Below, piece after piece: positions 8,223 to 16,512 of a DNA stretch of 64,000 nt. Below the pieces are notes generated by a model. That model had not been told where the DNA came from. It worked only from the letters and a program-made list of their open reading frames with translations, and ran no database searches. Made by a program: the position numbers and the translations under genes. The DNA is from Micromonospora tulbaghiae (GTDB lineage: Bacteria > Actinomycetota > Actinomycetes > Mycobacteriales > Micromonosporaceae): positions 558,001 through 622,000 of the forward strand of contig NZ_FMCQ01000004.1 in assembly GCF_900091605.1 (NCBI RefSeq), written 5' to 3'. Position 1 is the first letter of the stretch. Every line of letters begins with the position of its first letter.

Positions 8223-10331
8223 TCAGGGCAGGGTCCAGCGCTGGTTCGCCGCGCCGGTGCACGTCCACAGGTGCACCGCCGTGCCGTCGGCCGAGTTGTT
8301 GCCCGACACGTCCAGGCACTTGCCCGACGACGGGTTACGCACCGTCCCGTCCGCCTGCGCCGACCAGTTCTGCGCACCCGTGCCGTTGCACGAATACAAC
8401 TGGATCTTCGTGCCGTCCGCGCTGCCGCCACCGGAGACGTCCAGGCACTTGCCGAGCGCCTTCACCGGCCCGTTGGGCGTGACCGTCCACGACTGCGCCG
8501 ACGAGCCGTTGCAGGTGTAGAGCTGGATCTGCGTGCCGTCGGCCGACGAGCCGCTGCGCACGTCCAGGCACTTGCCGGCCAGGCCCTTCACCGGGCCGGA
8601 GCCGCCGGTCCCGGTCGAGCGGACCAGCGTGAAGTCGTCGACGTCGAACAGCCCGGAGCCGCTGCCGGTGAACGTCAGGTGGACGCTCTGCGTACCGGAC
8701 GGCACACCGGTCAGCGCGGTGGACACGTCGGCGAACGTGGTCCAGCCACCGGTGTTCGGCACCGCCACCTGGCCGAGCAGCGGGCCGGTCGGCGAGCCGG
8801 TGCGCACCTGGAGCGTGCCGCCCGGGCCGCCGGAGACCACCCGGGCCCGCAGCGCCGTCACACCGGTCAGGTCCAGCCCCGGGTACGCGGCCCAGTCGCC
8901 CGGGTCCACGTACCCCAGGGTCTGGCCGCCGTTGGCACCGGCCTTGGGGTACGCGCTGACGCCGCTCGCCGTGCCGAACGCCTCGGCCTGGACCGTGGTG
9001 TTGCCGGTCGGCGGCGGCGTGCCGCCGAGTTCCTTGATCCGGATGTTGCGGAACGACACGTCGTCGCCGGTGCCGTGGTTCTGGATGCCGACGTGCCCGG
9101 CGAGCGACCGGACCGGGTCGGTGTTGGTGAAGTCGTTTATCCGTACGCCGTTGAGGAAGACCTGGAGCCGCTCGGACTCGACCAGGATCTCGTAGGTGTT
9201 CCACTCCCCCGCCGGGTTGAGCGCCGCGTCCCGGGCCGCCAGATCGGCGGAGGAGAACCCGTAGATCGCGCCGGTGGTGCGGTCGGCCGCGTCGGTGGGG
9301 TCGATCTGTACCTCGTATCCGTTGTCCACCGCCGAGTTCGGGTCGCTCGACGGCGGGAAGCCGACGAACACGCCCGAGTTGTCGTCACCGGCCAGCCGCC
9401 AGTCCAGCTTCAGCGAGTAGTTGGTGAACTGCTTCGCGCTGTACCAGTAGAGACCCATGCCGCCGACCGAGGTGAGCGTGGCGTCGGCGCTGGTGAAGCT
9501 GCCCGGCCCGGCCTGGGACCAGCCGGTGGTGCCGCCGTTGTAGAGCGCGGTGTAGCCGGTCTCCGGCCGGCAGTCGGCCTTCGTGCGCCCGGCGGCGTAG
9601 CGGATGCCGCCGAGCAGGTGCGCCCGGAACGCCGCGTCGGCGTAGGACGCCTGGGTGTGGCCGCCGCCGGTGTAGAAGGACCGGCCACCGCTGTACGTCT
9701 TGCACCAGGCGTGCGGGTGGTCGCCGCCCATCGAGCCCCCGGAGTACGAGGATTCGTCCAGGCTCGCCAGCACGTGCGCGGTGGAGCGGGCGTTGGAGCG
9801 GTAGTCGTACCACTCGTCGGTGCGGTTCCACCGCTGGGGCAGGTGCGCGGTTGCCGCGTGCGCCCGGTCCTCCACCTTCACGACGGCCGGCTGGATGGCC
9901 GGGTGGGAGGCGAACCAGGCGCCGACCAGGTTGCCGTAGAACGGCCAGTCGTACTCGGTGTCGGCGGCGGAGTGCACGCCGACGTACCCGCCGCCGGCGC
10001 CGATGTACGCCTCGAACGCCGACTGCTGGCTGGCGTTGAGGACGTCCCCCGTGGTGTTGAGGAAGATCACCGCCTCGAAGCGGGCCAGGTTGGCGGTGGT
10101 GAACTGGGCGGCGTCCTCGGTGGCGGTGACGGTGAAGTTGTTCGCCGTGCCCAGCTCGCGTACGGCCTGCACGCCGGTGGCGATGGAGTCGTGACGGAAG
10201 CCCGCGGTCTTGGAGAAGACGAGCACGTCGTAGGGGGCGTCGGCGGCCGCCGCCGGACCCGCCGGGACCGTGCAGGCGATGGTGGCGAGGACGGCGGTCA
10301 CCGCCCCCAGTGCGGAACGCAGGAGTTTCAT
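8223..10331 (-). CDS. Secreted ThuA + DUF1080 protein with lectin domain
   Basis: A 702-residue exported protein. ATG 10331 is chosen because GGAGAA lies six bases upstream; an upstream in-frame ATG at 10346 has no proper site. Signal peptide residues 1-31, ThuA domain about 34-250 (VLVFSKTAGFRHDS, GGGYVGVHSAADTEY), DUF1080 domain about 258-436 (DDNSGVFVGF, NGYEVQIDPTD), CBM6-like beta-sandwich about 447-572, ricin-B/CBM13 lectin 578-702 with QxW repeats (SAQSW, AQNW, NQRW). Some DUF1080 proteins act on 3-keto-disaccharides and ThuA is tied to keto-trehalose use, so an extracellular role on oxidised glycans is likely. It lies 17 bases after the dehydrogenase gene, whose lectin is nearly identical. 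Confidence 0.88.
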   Translation of the reverse strand: MKLLRSALGAVTAVLATIACTVPAGPAAAADAPYDVLVFSKTAGFRHDSIATGVQAVRELGTANNFTVTATEDAAQFTTANLARFEAVIFLNTTGDVLNASQQSAFEAYIGAGGGYVGVHSAADTEYDWPFYGNLVGAWFASHPAIQPAVVKVEDRAHAATAHLPQRWNRTDEWYDYRSNARSTAHVLASLDESSYSGGSMGGDHPHAWCKTYSGGRSFYTGGGHTQASYADAAFRAHLLGGIRYAAGRTKADCRPETGYTALYNGGTTGWSQAGPGSFTSADATLTSVGGMGLYWYSAKQFTNYSLKLDWRLAGDDNSGVFVGFPPSSDPNSAVDNGYEVQIDPTDAADRTTGAIYGFSSADLAARDAALNPAGEWNTYEILVESERLQVFLNGVRINDFTNTDPVRSLAGHVGIQNHGTGDDVSFRNIRIKELGGTPPPTGNTTVQAEAFGTASGVSAYPKAGANGGQTLGYVDPGDWAAYPGLDLTGVTALRARVVSGGPGGTLQVRTGSPTGPLLGQVAVPNTGGWTTFADVSTALTGVPSGTQSVHLTFTGSGSGLFDVDDFTLVRSTGTGGSGPVKGLAGKCLDVRSGSSADGTQIQLYTCNGSSAQSWTVTPNGPVKALGKCLDVSGGGSADGTKIQLYSCNGTGAQNWSAQADGTVRNPSSGKCLDVSGNNSADGTAVHLWTCTGAANQRWTLP
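8227..8336 (-). repeat. Lectin-coding repeat, copy 1
   Basis: 110 bases identical to 10353-10462, encoding the last third of the ricin-B lectin of the ThuA/DUF1080 protein. Similarity continues at lower identity to about 8590. Confidence 0.9.
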
Positions 10332-10348
10332 CTGGTTCTCCTTCATCC

Positions 10349-13186
10349 TCACGGCAGGGTCCAGCGCTGGTTCGCCGCGCCGGTGCACGTCCACAGGTGC
10401 ACCGCCGTGCCGTCGGCCGAGTTGTTGCCCGACACGTCCAGGCACTTGCCCGACGACGGGTTGCGCAGCGTGCCGTCCGCCTGGGCCGACCAGTTCTGCG
10501 CGCCCGTGCCGTTGCACGTGTAGAGCTGGATCTTCGTGCCGTCCGCGCCGGCGCCGCCGGATACGTCCAGGCACTTGCCGAGCGCCTTCACGGTGCCGTT
10601 GGGCGTCACGGTCCACGACTGCGCCGTCGTGCCGTTGCAGGTGTAGAGCTGGATCTGGGTGCCGTCGGCGGTGGCGGCGTTGCGGACGTCCAGGCACTTG
10701 CCGGCCAGGCCCTTGACCGGGCCGGTGCGGACGGCCGACGTGGTGAGCGTGAACGCGTCCAGGTCGTAGAGCGCCCCGGTGCCACCGGCGAACGTCAGGT
10801 AGAGCGTGGTGGTGCCGGCCGGCGGATTGGCGATCGTGCCGGTGACTGTGGCGAACGTGTCCCAGGCGCCGGTGACCGGGACGGTGGCCGAGCCGAGCAC
10901 GGTGCCGGTGGCCGAGCCGGCCCGCACCTGGAGCGTGCCGCCGGCCCCGGCGGACGAGACCCGGGCGGTGAATCCGGTGGCGTCGGCCAGCAGGTACGGC
11001 TGGAACGCGATCCAGTCGCCGTTCTGGATGTCGCCGACGGTCTTGCCGCCCTCGGCGGTGGCCTTGTCGAACGTGTTGATCCCGGACGACGTCCTGAAGT
11101 GCTCGGCCTGCCGGTGCCGCGGCTGGAGCGTGTGCTGGGTGTGGGTGGTGAGGCCGCCGGAGTCGGTGTACTCGGCGTCGAAGACGGCGAAGATGTTCGC
11201 CGCGTCGTCGTGCTCACCGTCGACGGGTACGGCGATCGAGCCGGTGCAGCCGGTCGCCGAGGTGATCTGGTGGCCGTGCTGGTCGTGCCCGAGCACGTAG
11301 GTCATCTTGACCTTCGTGCAGTCGATCGTGGCGTCCTCCGGGTCGGTGACGGTGATCCGGAACGGCACGGTGTCGCCGAAGGAGAACAGCTTGCCGTTGC
11401 CGGGCGTCTCGATCACCACCGTCGGCGCGGTGTTGCCCACTGTGACCGTCACGCTCGCGGTGCCGCTGGCGCCCTGCGGGTCGCGGACGGTGAGCGTGGC
11501 GGTGTACCTGCCGTTCGCGGTGTAGGTGTGCGAGGGGTTCGCCGCGGTGGAGGTGCCGCCGTCGCCGAACGTCCAGGCGTACGTCAGCGCGCCGCCCTCC
11601 GGGTCGGACGAGCCGGCCGAGGAGAACGCCACTGTGAGCGGCGCGGCGCCGGAGGTCCGGTCGGCGGCGGCGCGGGCCACCGGGGCGCGGTTGGCGCCGC
11701 CCAGATAGTCGAATCGGTACAGCGCCGAGTTGGCGTCGCCGTTGAAGTAGCCGGTGCCGTAGTCGAGCACGTAGTACGCGCCGTCCGGGCCGAACGCCGA
11801 GTCCATCACCTGCTTGCCGGTCCACGGGAAGCTGTCGATGGTGCCGGGTGAGCCGTCCGCGTCGACGTGGATCGGCTTGATCCAGCCCCGGCCGAACTCG
11901 GTGGCGAAGAACTGCCCGTCGAACGACTGCGGAAACTTCGTGGTGGAGGGGTTCGCCGCGTCGTACCGGTAGACCGGGCCGCCCATCGGCGACTCGGAGC
12001 CCCCGCCGAACTCGGGCGGGCTGCCGGCGTCACCGGCGTAGCGGATCCAGGACGGCTTCGCCGCCGGCAGCGTGGCCAGGCCGGTGTTGCGGAACGAGTT
12101 GTTCGTCGGCCCGCCCGTGCAGTTGAACTTCGGGCCGGCGGTCCCGGTGGCGAAGTCCCACTCGGCGTACGTCTCGGCCGCCGTGTTGGTGCCGGTGCAG
12201 TACGGCCAGCCGTAGTTGCCGGGCGCGGTGACCCGGTCGAACTCGACCTGCCCGGACGGGCCGCGGGCCGTGGTGGTGCCGGCGTCCGGCCCGTAGTCGC
12301 CCACGTAGACGACGCCGGTGGCCTTGTCGACACTGATCCGGAACGGGTTGCGGAAGCCCATCGCGTAGATCTCCGGGCGGGTCCGCGCGGTCCCGGGCGC
12401 GAAGAGGTTCCCGGCCGGGATCGAGTACGTGCCGTTGGCGTTCACCTTGATCCGCAGGATCTTGCCCCGCAGGTCGTTGGTGTTGCCGGCGCTGCGCTGC
12501 GCGTCGTACCCGGGGTTGCGGTTGGTCCGCTCGTCGATCGGCGCGTAGCCGGCCGAGTCGAACGGGTTGGTGTCGTCGCCGGTGGACAGGTAGAGGTTGC
12601 CGGCGGCGTCGAAGTCGATGTCGCCGCCGACGTGGCAGCACAGCCCCCGGTCGGCCGGTACGTCGAGCACGTCGACCTTGCTGGCCTGGTTGAGCGTGAA
12701 GTCGGCGTTGAGCGTGAACCGGGAGAGCCGGTTGACGCCCTGCCAGGCGGAGAAGTCGGTGCCGGTGGCGGGCGCGTCCCCGGCCGGGGTGGACAGCGGC
12801 GGGGCGTAGTAGAGGTAGATGTGCCGGTTGGAGGCGAAGCCGGGGTCGACGCCGACGCCCTGGAGCCCTTCCTCGTCGTGGGTGTAGACCGGCAGCGTGC
12901 CGACGACTGTGGTGGCGCCGGCCGCGTCGGTGCGGCGCAGCGTGCCGTTGCGGGCGGTGTGCAGGACCGACCGGTCGGGCAGCACCGCGAGCGACATCGG
13001 TTCGCCGGTCTCGGCGACACCGCGGGCGAGTTCGACCTGCTGGAAGTCGCTCGCCGAGATCGGGTGGGCGGACGCCGGGACGGGCGCCGCGGCCGTGGTG
13101 ACGATGCCGGCGGTGGCAGCGAGCAGCAGCGCTGCGGCAGCGGCGATCGGTCGCCGGGCACGGGGGTGGTGGGGGTGGCTGGACAT
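10349..13186 (-). CDS. Secreted glucose/sorbosone-type dehydrogenase, PKD and lectin
   Basis: 945 residues. Signal peptide about 1-41 (ALLLAATAGIVTTAAAPVPASA), then a six-bladed beta-propeller of the PQQ-type glucose/sorbosone dehydrogenase family (about 45-500; GEPMSLAVLPDRSVLHTARN, CCHVGGDIDFDAAGNLYLS, MGFRNPFRISVDKATG). A PKD domain follows (about 505-590, AFSSAGSSDPEGGALTYAW), then a linker, a CBM6-like domain (about 690-815) and a ricin-B lectin (about 822-945). It is first in the minus operon, behind promoter 13378-13406. It would oxidise a polysaccharide-derived sugar outside the cell; cofactor and substrate are inferred from the family. No PQQ biosynthesis genes are in the window. Confidence 0.88.
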   Translation of the reverse strand: MSSHPHHPRARRPIAAAAALLLAATAGIVTTAAAPVPASAHPISASDFQQVELARGVAETGEPMSLAVLPDRSVLHTARNGTLRRTDAAGATTVVGTLPVYTHDEEGLQGVGVDPGFASNRHIYLYYAPPLSTPAGDAPATGTDFSAWQGVNRLSRFTLNADFTLNQASKVDVLDVPADRGLCCHVGGDIDFDAAGNLYLSTGDDTNPFDSAGYAPIDERTNRNPGYDAQRSAGNTNDLRGKILRIKVNANGTYSIPAGNLFAPGTARTRPEIYAMGFRNPFRISVDKATGVVYVGDYGPDAGTTTARGPSGQVEFDRVTAPGNYGWPYCTGTNTAAETYAEWDFATGTAGPKFNCTGGPTNNSFRNTGLATLPAAKPSWIRYAGDAGSPPEFGGGSESPMGGPVYRYDAANPSTTKFPQSFDGQFFATEFGRGWIKPIHVDADGSPGTIDSFPWTGKQVMDSAFGPDGAYYVLDYGTGYFNGDANSALYRFDYLGGANRAPVARAAADRTSGAAPLTVAFSSAGSSDPEGGALTYAWTFGDGGTSTAANPSHTYTANGRYTATLTVRDPQGASGTASVTVTVGNTAPTVVIETPGNGKLFSFGDTVPFRITVTDPEDATIDCTKVKMTYVLGHDQHGHQITSATGCTGSIAVPVDGEHDDAANIFAVFDAEYTDSGGLTTHTQHTLQPRHRQAEHFRTSSGINTFDKATAEGGKTVGDIQNGDWIAFQPYLLADATGFTARVSSAGAGGTLQVRAGSATGTVLGSATVPVTGAWDTFATVTGTIANPPAGTTTLYLTFAGGTGALYDLDAFTLTTSAVRTGPVKGLAGKCLDVRNAATADGTQIQLYTCNGTTAQSWTVTPNGTVKALGKCLDVSGGAGADGTKIQLYTCNGTGAQNWSAQADGTLRNPSSGKCLDVSGNNSADGTAVHLWTCTGAANQRWTLP
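10353..10462 (-). repeat. Lectin-coding repeat, copy 2
   Basis: 110 bases identical to 8227-8336, at the 3' end of the dehydrogenase gene. The two lectin domains differ at only about a dozen of ~123 residues, which indicates recent duplication or gene conversion. Confidence 0.9.
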
Positions 13187-13377
13187 GCTGTGCTGTCCTT
13201 CCTGACGCGCGCAGCCAGGACCGGGCGCGCGTCGCGCCGGATGCCGAGCAGGGGATGCTGCGCCGGCCTGCCGGGGAGGTCGGCGGGCCGCGACCTCCGG
13301 TCAGGACCGGGGGTCACCTCGCCGAGGCGGGCGGTGCGGGGCGGTCACCTCGGCGAAACAGCGTTGTGCTGGGCACG

Positions 13378-13420
13378 ACATTAAAACCTTTCGATCAGTC
13401 TGTCCATAGCTTCTGATCGA
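13378..13420 (-). promoter_or_regulatory. Promoter and operator of dehydrogenase-ThuA operon
   Basis: On the minus strand, TGGACA (13401-13406) and TAATGT (13378-13383) are separated by 17 bases, a good -35/-10 pair. An inverted repeat TCGATCAG (13391-13398) / CTGATCGA (13413-13420) surrounds the -35. The 13-mer GAAGCTATGGACA (13401-13413) recurs at the promoter of the sugar ABC operon (21653-21665), which suggests a shared regulator, perhaps the ROK protein at 20389-21567. Confidence 0.6.
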
Positions 13421-13459
13421 TCGGCTTTGACTTTCGGCGCTCAGCGACAAAAGTGGGTG

Positions 13460-14527
13460 TCACTCGTGGCGGTCGACCGCCCGCTCCGCGAGCGCCGCCA
13501 GCACCCGTCGCGCCGGCTCCGCAAGCGGCAGCGCATCCAACGCGACCAGTGCGGCGTCGGCCCGGGTGCGGATCATCCGCTCCACCGCCTCCCGGGCGCC
13601 GGACTTCTCGACGATGCCCCGCACCTCGGCCGCGCCCGCCTGGTCGAGGCCGGGATCGCCGACCAGCTCCCCCAGCCGGGCCGCGCCGGCCGGGGAGGCG
13701 GACGCCCGCGCCAGCGCCAGCAACACGGTCGGCTTGCCCTCCCGCAGGTCGTCCAGGTTGGACTTGCCGGTCACCGACGGGTCGCCGAAGACGCCGAGCA
13801 GGTCGTCGCGGAGCTGGAACGCGTCCCCGAGCGGGTCGCCGAACCCGGCCAGCGCCGCCACCTCCTCCGGAGCCGCACCGGCGAGCGCGGCGCCGATCTG
13901 CACCGGACGGGTCACCGTGTAGCGGGCCGTCTTCAGCCGTACCACGGTGAGCGCGTTCGCCACCGAGCCGTCCCCGGCCGCCCCGACCACGTCCAGGTAC
14001 TCCCCCGCAATCACCTCCGAGCGCATCCGGGCCAGCAGCCCGTGCCCCCGGCGCAGCCACTCCGGCGGCAGTCCGCACCCGTGGAACATCTCGGCCGACC
14101 AGGTGGCGCACAGGTCGCCGCAGAGCAGTGCCGCCTGCCGCCCGTACGCCGCCGGGTCGCCCTGCCAGCCGCAGCGGGCGTGCAGGTCGGCGAAGAGCCG
14201 GTGCAGCGTCGGCGCGCCCCGGCGGCGGTCGCTGCGGTCCACGATGTCGTCGTGGATCAGCGCGAACGCGTGGAACAGCTCCAGCGACGCCGCGGCGACC
14301 ACGATCGGCGAGGCGTCCGCGCCGCCGAACCCCCGCCAGCCCCAGTAGCAGAACAGCGGGCGCATCCGCTTGCCGCCGGCCAGCACGAACCAGCGCAGAG
14401 CGGTGTGGACGGCCCCCGTACCGTCGTCCGGCCGGCCCGGCTCTCTCGCGTCCAGGAACGCGGCGAGCGCGGCGTCGAAGCGGCCCCGCAGCAGGGCCGG
14501 GTCGGTCGGTGCGACGGTTACGGTCAT
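13460..14527 (-). CDS. Polyprenyl (geranylgeranyl-type) diphosphate synthase
   Basis: A 355-residue trans-isoprenyl diphosphate synthase condensing isopentenyl diphosphate with an allylic diphosphate. The first aspartate-rich motif is DDIVD (93-97), preceded by the aromatic residue F88 at the position linked to C20-type products; GGKRMRP (51-57) binds substrate. The second motif reads RDDLLG instead of the usual DDILD, so one metal-binding aspartate is replaced, but catalytically active relatives tolerate this. It overlaps the upstream small gene by ATGA. No terpene cyclase or carotenoid gene is in the window, so the product's fate is unknown. Confidence 0.9.
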   Translation of the reverse strand: MTVTVAPTDPALLRGRFDAALAAFLDAREPGRPDDGTGAVHTALRWFVLAGGKRMRPLFCYWGWRGFGGADASPIVVAAASLELFHAFALIHDDIVDRSDRRRGAPTLHRLFADLHARCGWQGDPAAYGRQAALLCGDLCATWSAEMFHGCGLPPEWLRRGHGLLARMRSEVIAGEYLDVVGAAGDGSVANALTVVRLKTARYTVTRPVQIGAALAGAAPEEVAALAGFGDPLGDAFQLRDDLLGVFGDPSVTGKSNLDDLREGKPTVLLALARASASPAGAARLGELVGDPGLDQAGAAEVRGIVEKSGAREAVERMIRTRADAALVALDALPLAEPARRVLAALAERAVDRHE

Positions 14528-14973
14528 GGTGCCTCCCAGGCCGGTCCGGCGAGTTCGAGCAGCAACGCCTGCACGTCAGCGGCCTCCACCCGGGGCCGGA
14601 TCGCGGCCCGGTCGAGGCAGAGCAGCACCGGGCCGAACGCGGTCAGCTCGTCGCGGGCGAACGGCGGGCCGGCAGCCGTGCCGGGAGCCGTCTCCGCGTC
14701 GTCGCGCGGCCGCCGCGTCTGCGGCAGCACCCCAGAGGTGTACGTCTCGACGTCGAGCTGGTCGCAGCGGGCGACCGGACGGGCGGACAACGCGGCGAAC
14801 GCCTCGCGCGGCACCGGGCCGGCCGGATCGGGTGCCTCGACGGCCGCGGGCACCGGGACCTCGACCGCGGGCAGGCCGGCGGCGCGCAGCCCGGTCAGGA
14901 CCTCCGCCGGCTGCTCCCAGGCACACACCAGGTGCGCGAGATCCGGGAAGATCCCGAGCCGGCCGGTATCCAT
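14524..14973 (-). CDS. Unknown protein coupled to prenyl synthase
   Basis: 149 residues from ATG 14973 (GAGG about ten bases upstream). It overlaps the prenyl synthase start by four bases (ATGA), so the two are translationally coupled. No domain is recognised. It is acidic and Pro/Ala-rich, with an ordered-looking start (MDTGRLGIFPDLAHLVCAW) and end (AADVQALLLELAGPAW). No signal peptide or membrane helix. The tight coupling suggests a partner or regulator of isoprenoid synthesis; that is inference. Confidence 0.6.
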   Translation of the reverse strand: MDTGRLGIFPDLAHLVCAWEQPAEVLTGLRAAGLPAVEVPVPAAVEAPDPAGPVPREAFAALSARPVARCDQLDVETYTSGVLPQTRRPRDDAETAPGTAAGPPFARDELTAFGPVLLCLDRAAIRPRVEAADVQALLLELAGPAWEAP

Positions 14974-15286
14974 GTCTGAGAATACCTCGCGTGCTTGTCC
15001 CGTCGACTCCACCGGACAGCCCGGTTCGGGCTCGAAGCCGGCCCGGCGACGGCGGGCGCGGCGGCCACCGGTGTGGCCGGCCGGAGCCCGAGCAAGAAAG
15101 CCGGTCCGCCGGTGCGGCCGGGGAATCCCGGTCCGGCCGCACCGGAGGGCCGTGCTGGTCGTGCCGGCGGATACCGGCGGCACGCTCCCGGAGCCGGCCT
15201 CGTCCCCGCCGCGGGGCGCAACCGCGGCGGGCCCTCGCCGGCCGGCGCCGGTGAGTGTCGGCGGACCCCGCGGGGTCCGCCTCGGG
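14974..15286. other. Intergenic region before the prenyl operon
   Basis: 313 bases between the 3' end of the oxidoreductase gene and the start of the prenyl-synthase operon, both on the minus strand. It is GC-rich with short palindromic runs (several GCCGGC/CCGGCC). It holds a terminator at 15261-15282 and presumably the prenyl promoter near 14980-15020, which I cannot place confidently. No coding sequence is seen. Confidence 0.5.
15261..15282 (-). terminator. Terminator of sugar ABC operon
   Basis: A 22-base perfect palindrome, ten-base arms GGCGGACCCC and complement around GC, five bases past the oxidoreductase stop codon. Confidence 0.75.
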
Positions 15287-16492
15287 TCAGGCGGAGGCTT
15301 CGGCCAGTGCGGGCTCCACCTCCGTCCAGGCGGCCCGCTCGGCCGAGCGGGTCACCGCGTCGAGCACGAGCTGGACCTGAAGCGCGTCGGCGAACGACGG
15401 GGCCGGGTCGGCGCCGGTGGCGACCGCCTCGACGAAGTCGCGCGCCTGGTGGGTGAAGGAGTGCTCGTAGCCGATGATGTGACCGGGCGGCCACCACGCA
15501 CCCAGGTACGGGTGGTCCGGCTCGGTCACCAGGATCCGGCTGAAGCCCTGCTCGGCAGCGGGCCGGGTGGCGTCCAGGAACTCCAGCTCGTTGAGGCGTT
15601 CCAGGTCGAACACCACGCTGCCGCGCGAGCCGTTGATTTCGACCCGCAGGGCGTTCTTGCGGCCGGTGGCGAACCGGGTCGCCTCGTACGTGGCCAGCGC
15701 TCCCCCGTCGAGCCGGGCCACGAACACCGCCGCGTCGTCCACAGTCACCTGGCCCGTCGCGCTGCCGTTTCCGTCCGCCCGCGCGGCCAGGCCGCTCGAC
15801 CCGGCGACGAGTGGCCGCTGCCGCACGAACGTCTCGGTGAGCGCGCTGACGCCGCTGACGAGCTGACCCGTGACGTACTGGGTCAGGTCGATGATGTGCG
15901 CGCCGATGTCACCGAGCGCGCCGGAACCCGCCCTGTCCTTCTGCAACCGCCACACCAGCGGGAACTGCGGGTCGACGATCCAGTCCTGGAGGTAGGTCGC
16001 CCGGACGTGCCGGATCTCGCCGATCCGCCCGTCGGCCACCAGTTGCCGCATCAGGGCGACAGCGGGCACCCGCCGGTAGTTGAAGCCGCACATCGCGCGT
16101 ACCCCGGACTCGCGTGCCCGTGCCGCGGCCTCGGTCATCTCCCGGGCCTCGGCGACGCTGTTCGCCAGCGGCTTCTCGCACAGCACGTGCTTGCCCGCGG
16201 CGAGCGCGGCGAGTGCGATCTCGCCGTGGCTGTCCCCCGGTGTGCAGATGTCGACCACGTCGATCTCGTCGGACTCGACGAGCCGCCGCCAGTCGGTGGT
16301 GTAGCCGTCCCAGCCGAGCCGGTCGGCGGCCTCGGCCACCTTCGGTTCGTCCCGGCCGCAGACGAGCGCCATCCGTACCCGCGCCGGCAGGTCGAACACC
16401 CGGTTCACTGTGCGCCACGCCTGGGAGTGCGCGGCGCCCATGAACGCGTAGCCGACCATGCCGACCCGCAGGATGCTGTCGTGACTGGACAA
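15287..16492 (-). CDS. Gfo/Idh/MocA-family oxidoreductase
   Basis: 401 residues. The N-terminal Rossmann domain has GMVGYAFMGAAHS (NAD(P)-binding, residues 11-23) and the family signature CEKPLA (about 104-109) with the catalytic lysine; the C-terminal alpha/beta domain carries GDIGAHIIDL, whose Asp and His match the usual sugar-binding positions. Members oxidise or reduce sugars and inositols, and some work on 3-keto-glycosides. It is last in the minus operon after the ABC importer genes, 20 bases from the binding-protein gene. It is cytosolic. The substrate is not determinable here. Confidence 0.9.
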   Translation of the reverse strand: MSSHDSILRVGMVGYAFMGAAHSQAWRTVNRVFDLPARVRMALVCGRDEPKVAEAADRLGWDGYTTDWRRLVESDEIDVVDICTPGDSHGEIALAALAAGKHVLCEKPLANSVAEAREMTEAAARARESGVRAMCGFNYRRVPAVALMRQLVADGRIGEIRHVRATYLQDWIVDPQFPLVWRLQKDRAGSGALGDIGAHIIDLTQYVTGQLVSGVSALTETFVRQRPLVAGSSGLAARADGNGSATGQVTVDDAAVFVARLDGGALATYEATRFATGRKNALRVEINGSRGSVVFDLERLNELEFLDATRPAAEQGFSRILVTEPDHPYLGAWWPPGHIIGYEHSFTHQARDFVEAVATGADPAPSFADALQVQLVLDAVTRSAERAAWTEVEPALAEASA

Positions 16493-16512
16493 GGTGGGTC
16501 TCCCCCCGTGTG

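Noticed and set aside
8227..10720. Regular repeats that might suggest a CRISPR array
   Set aside because: They are two lectin-coding segments, with internal beta-trefoil repeats; there are no short repeats with unique spacers anywhere in the window.
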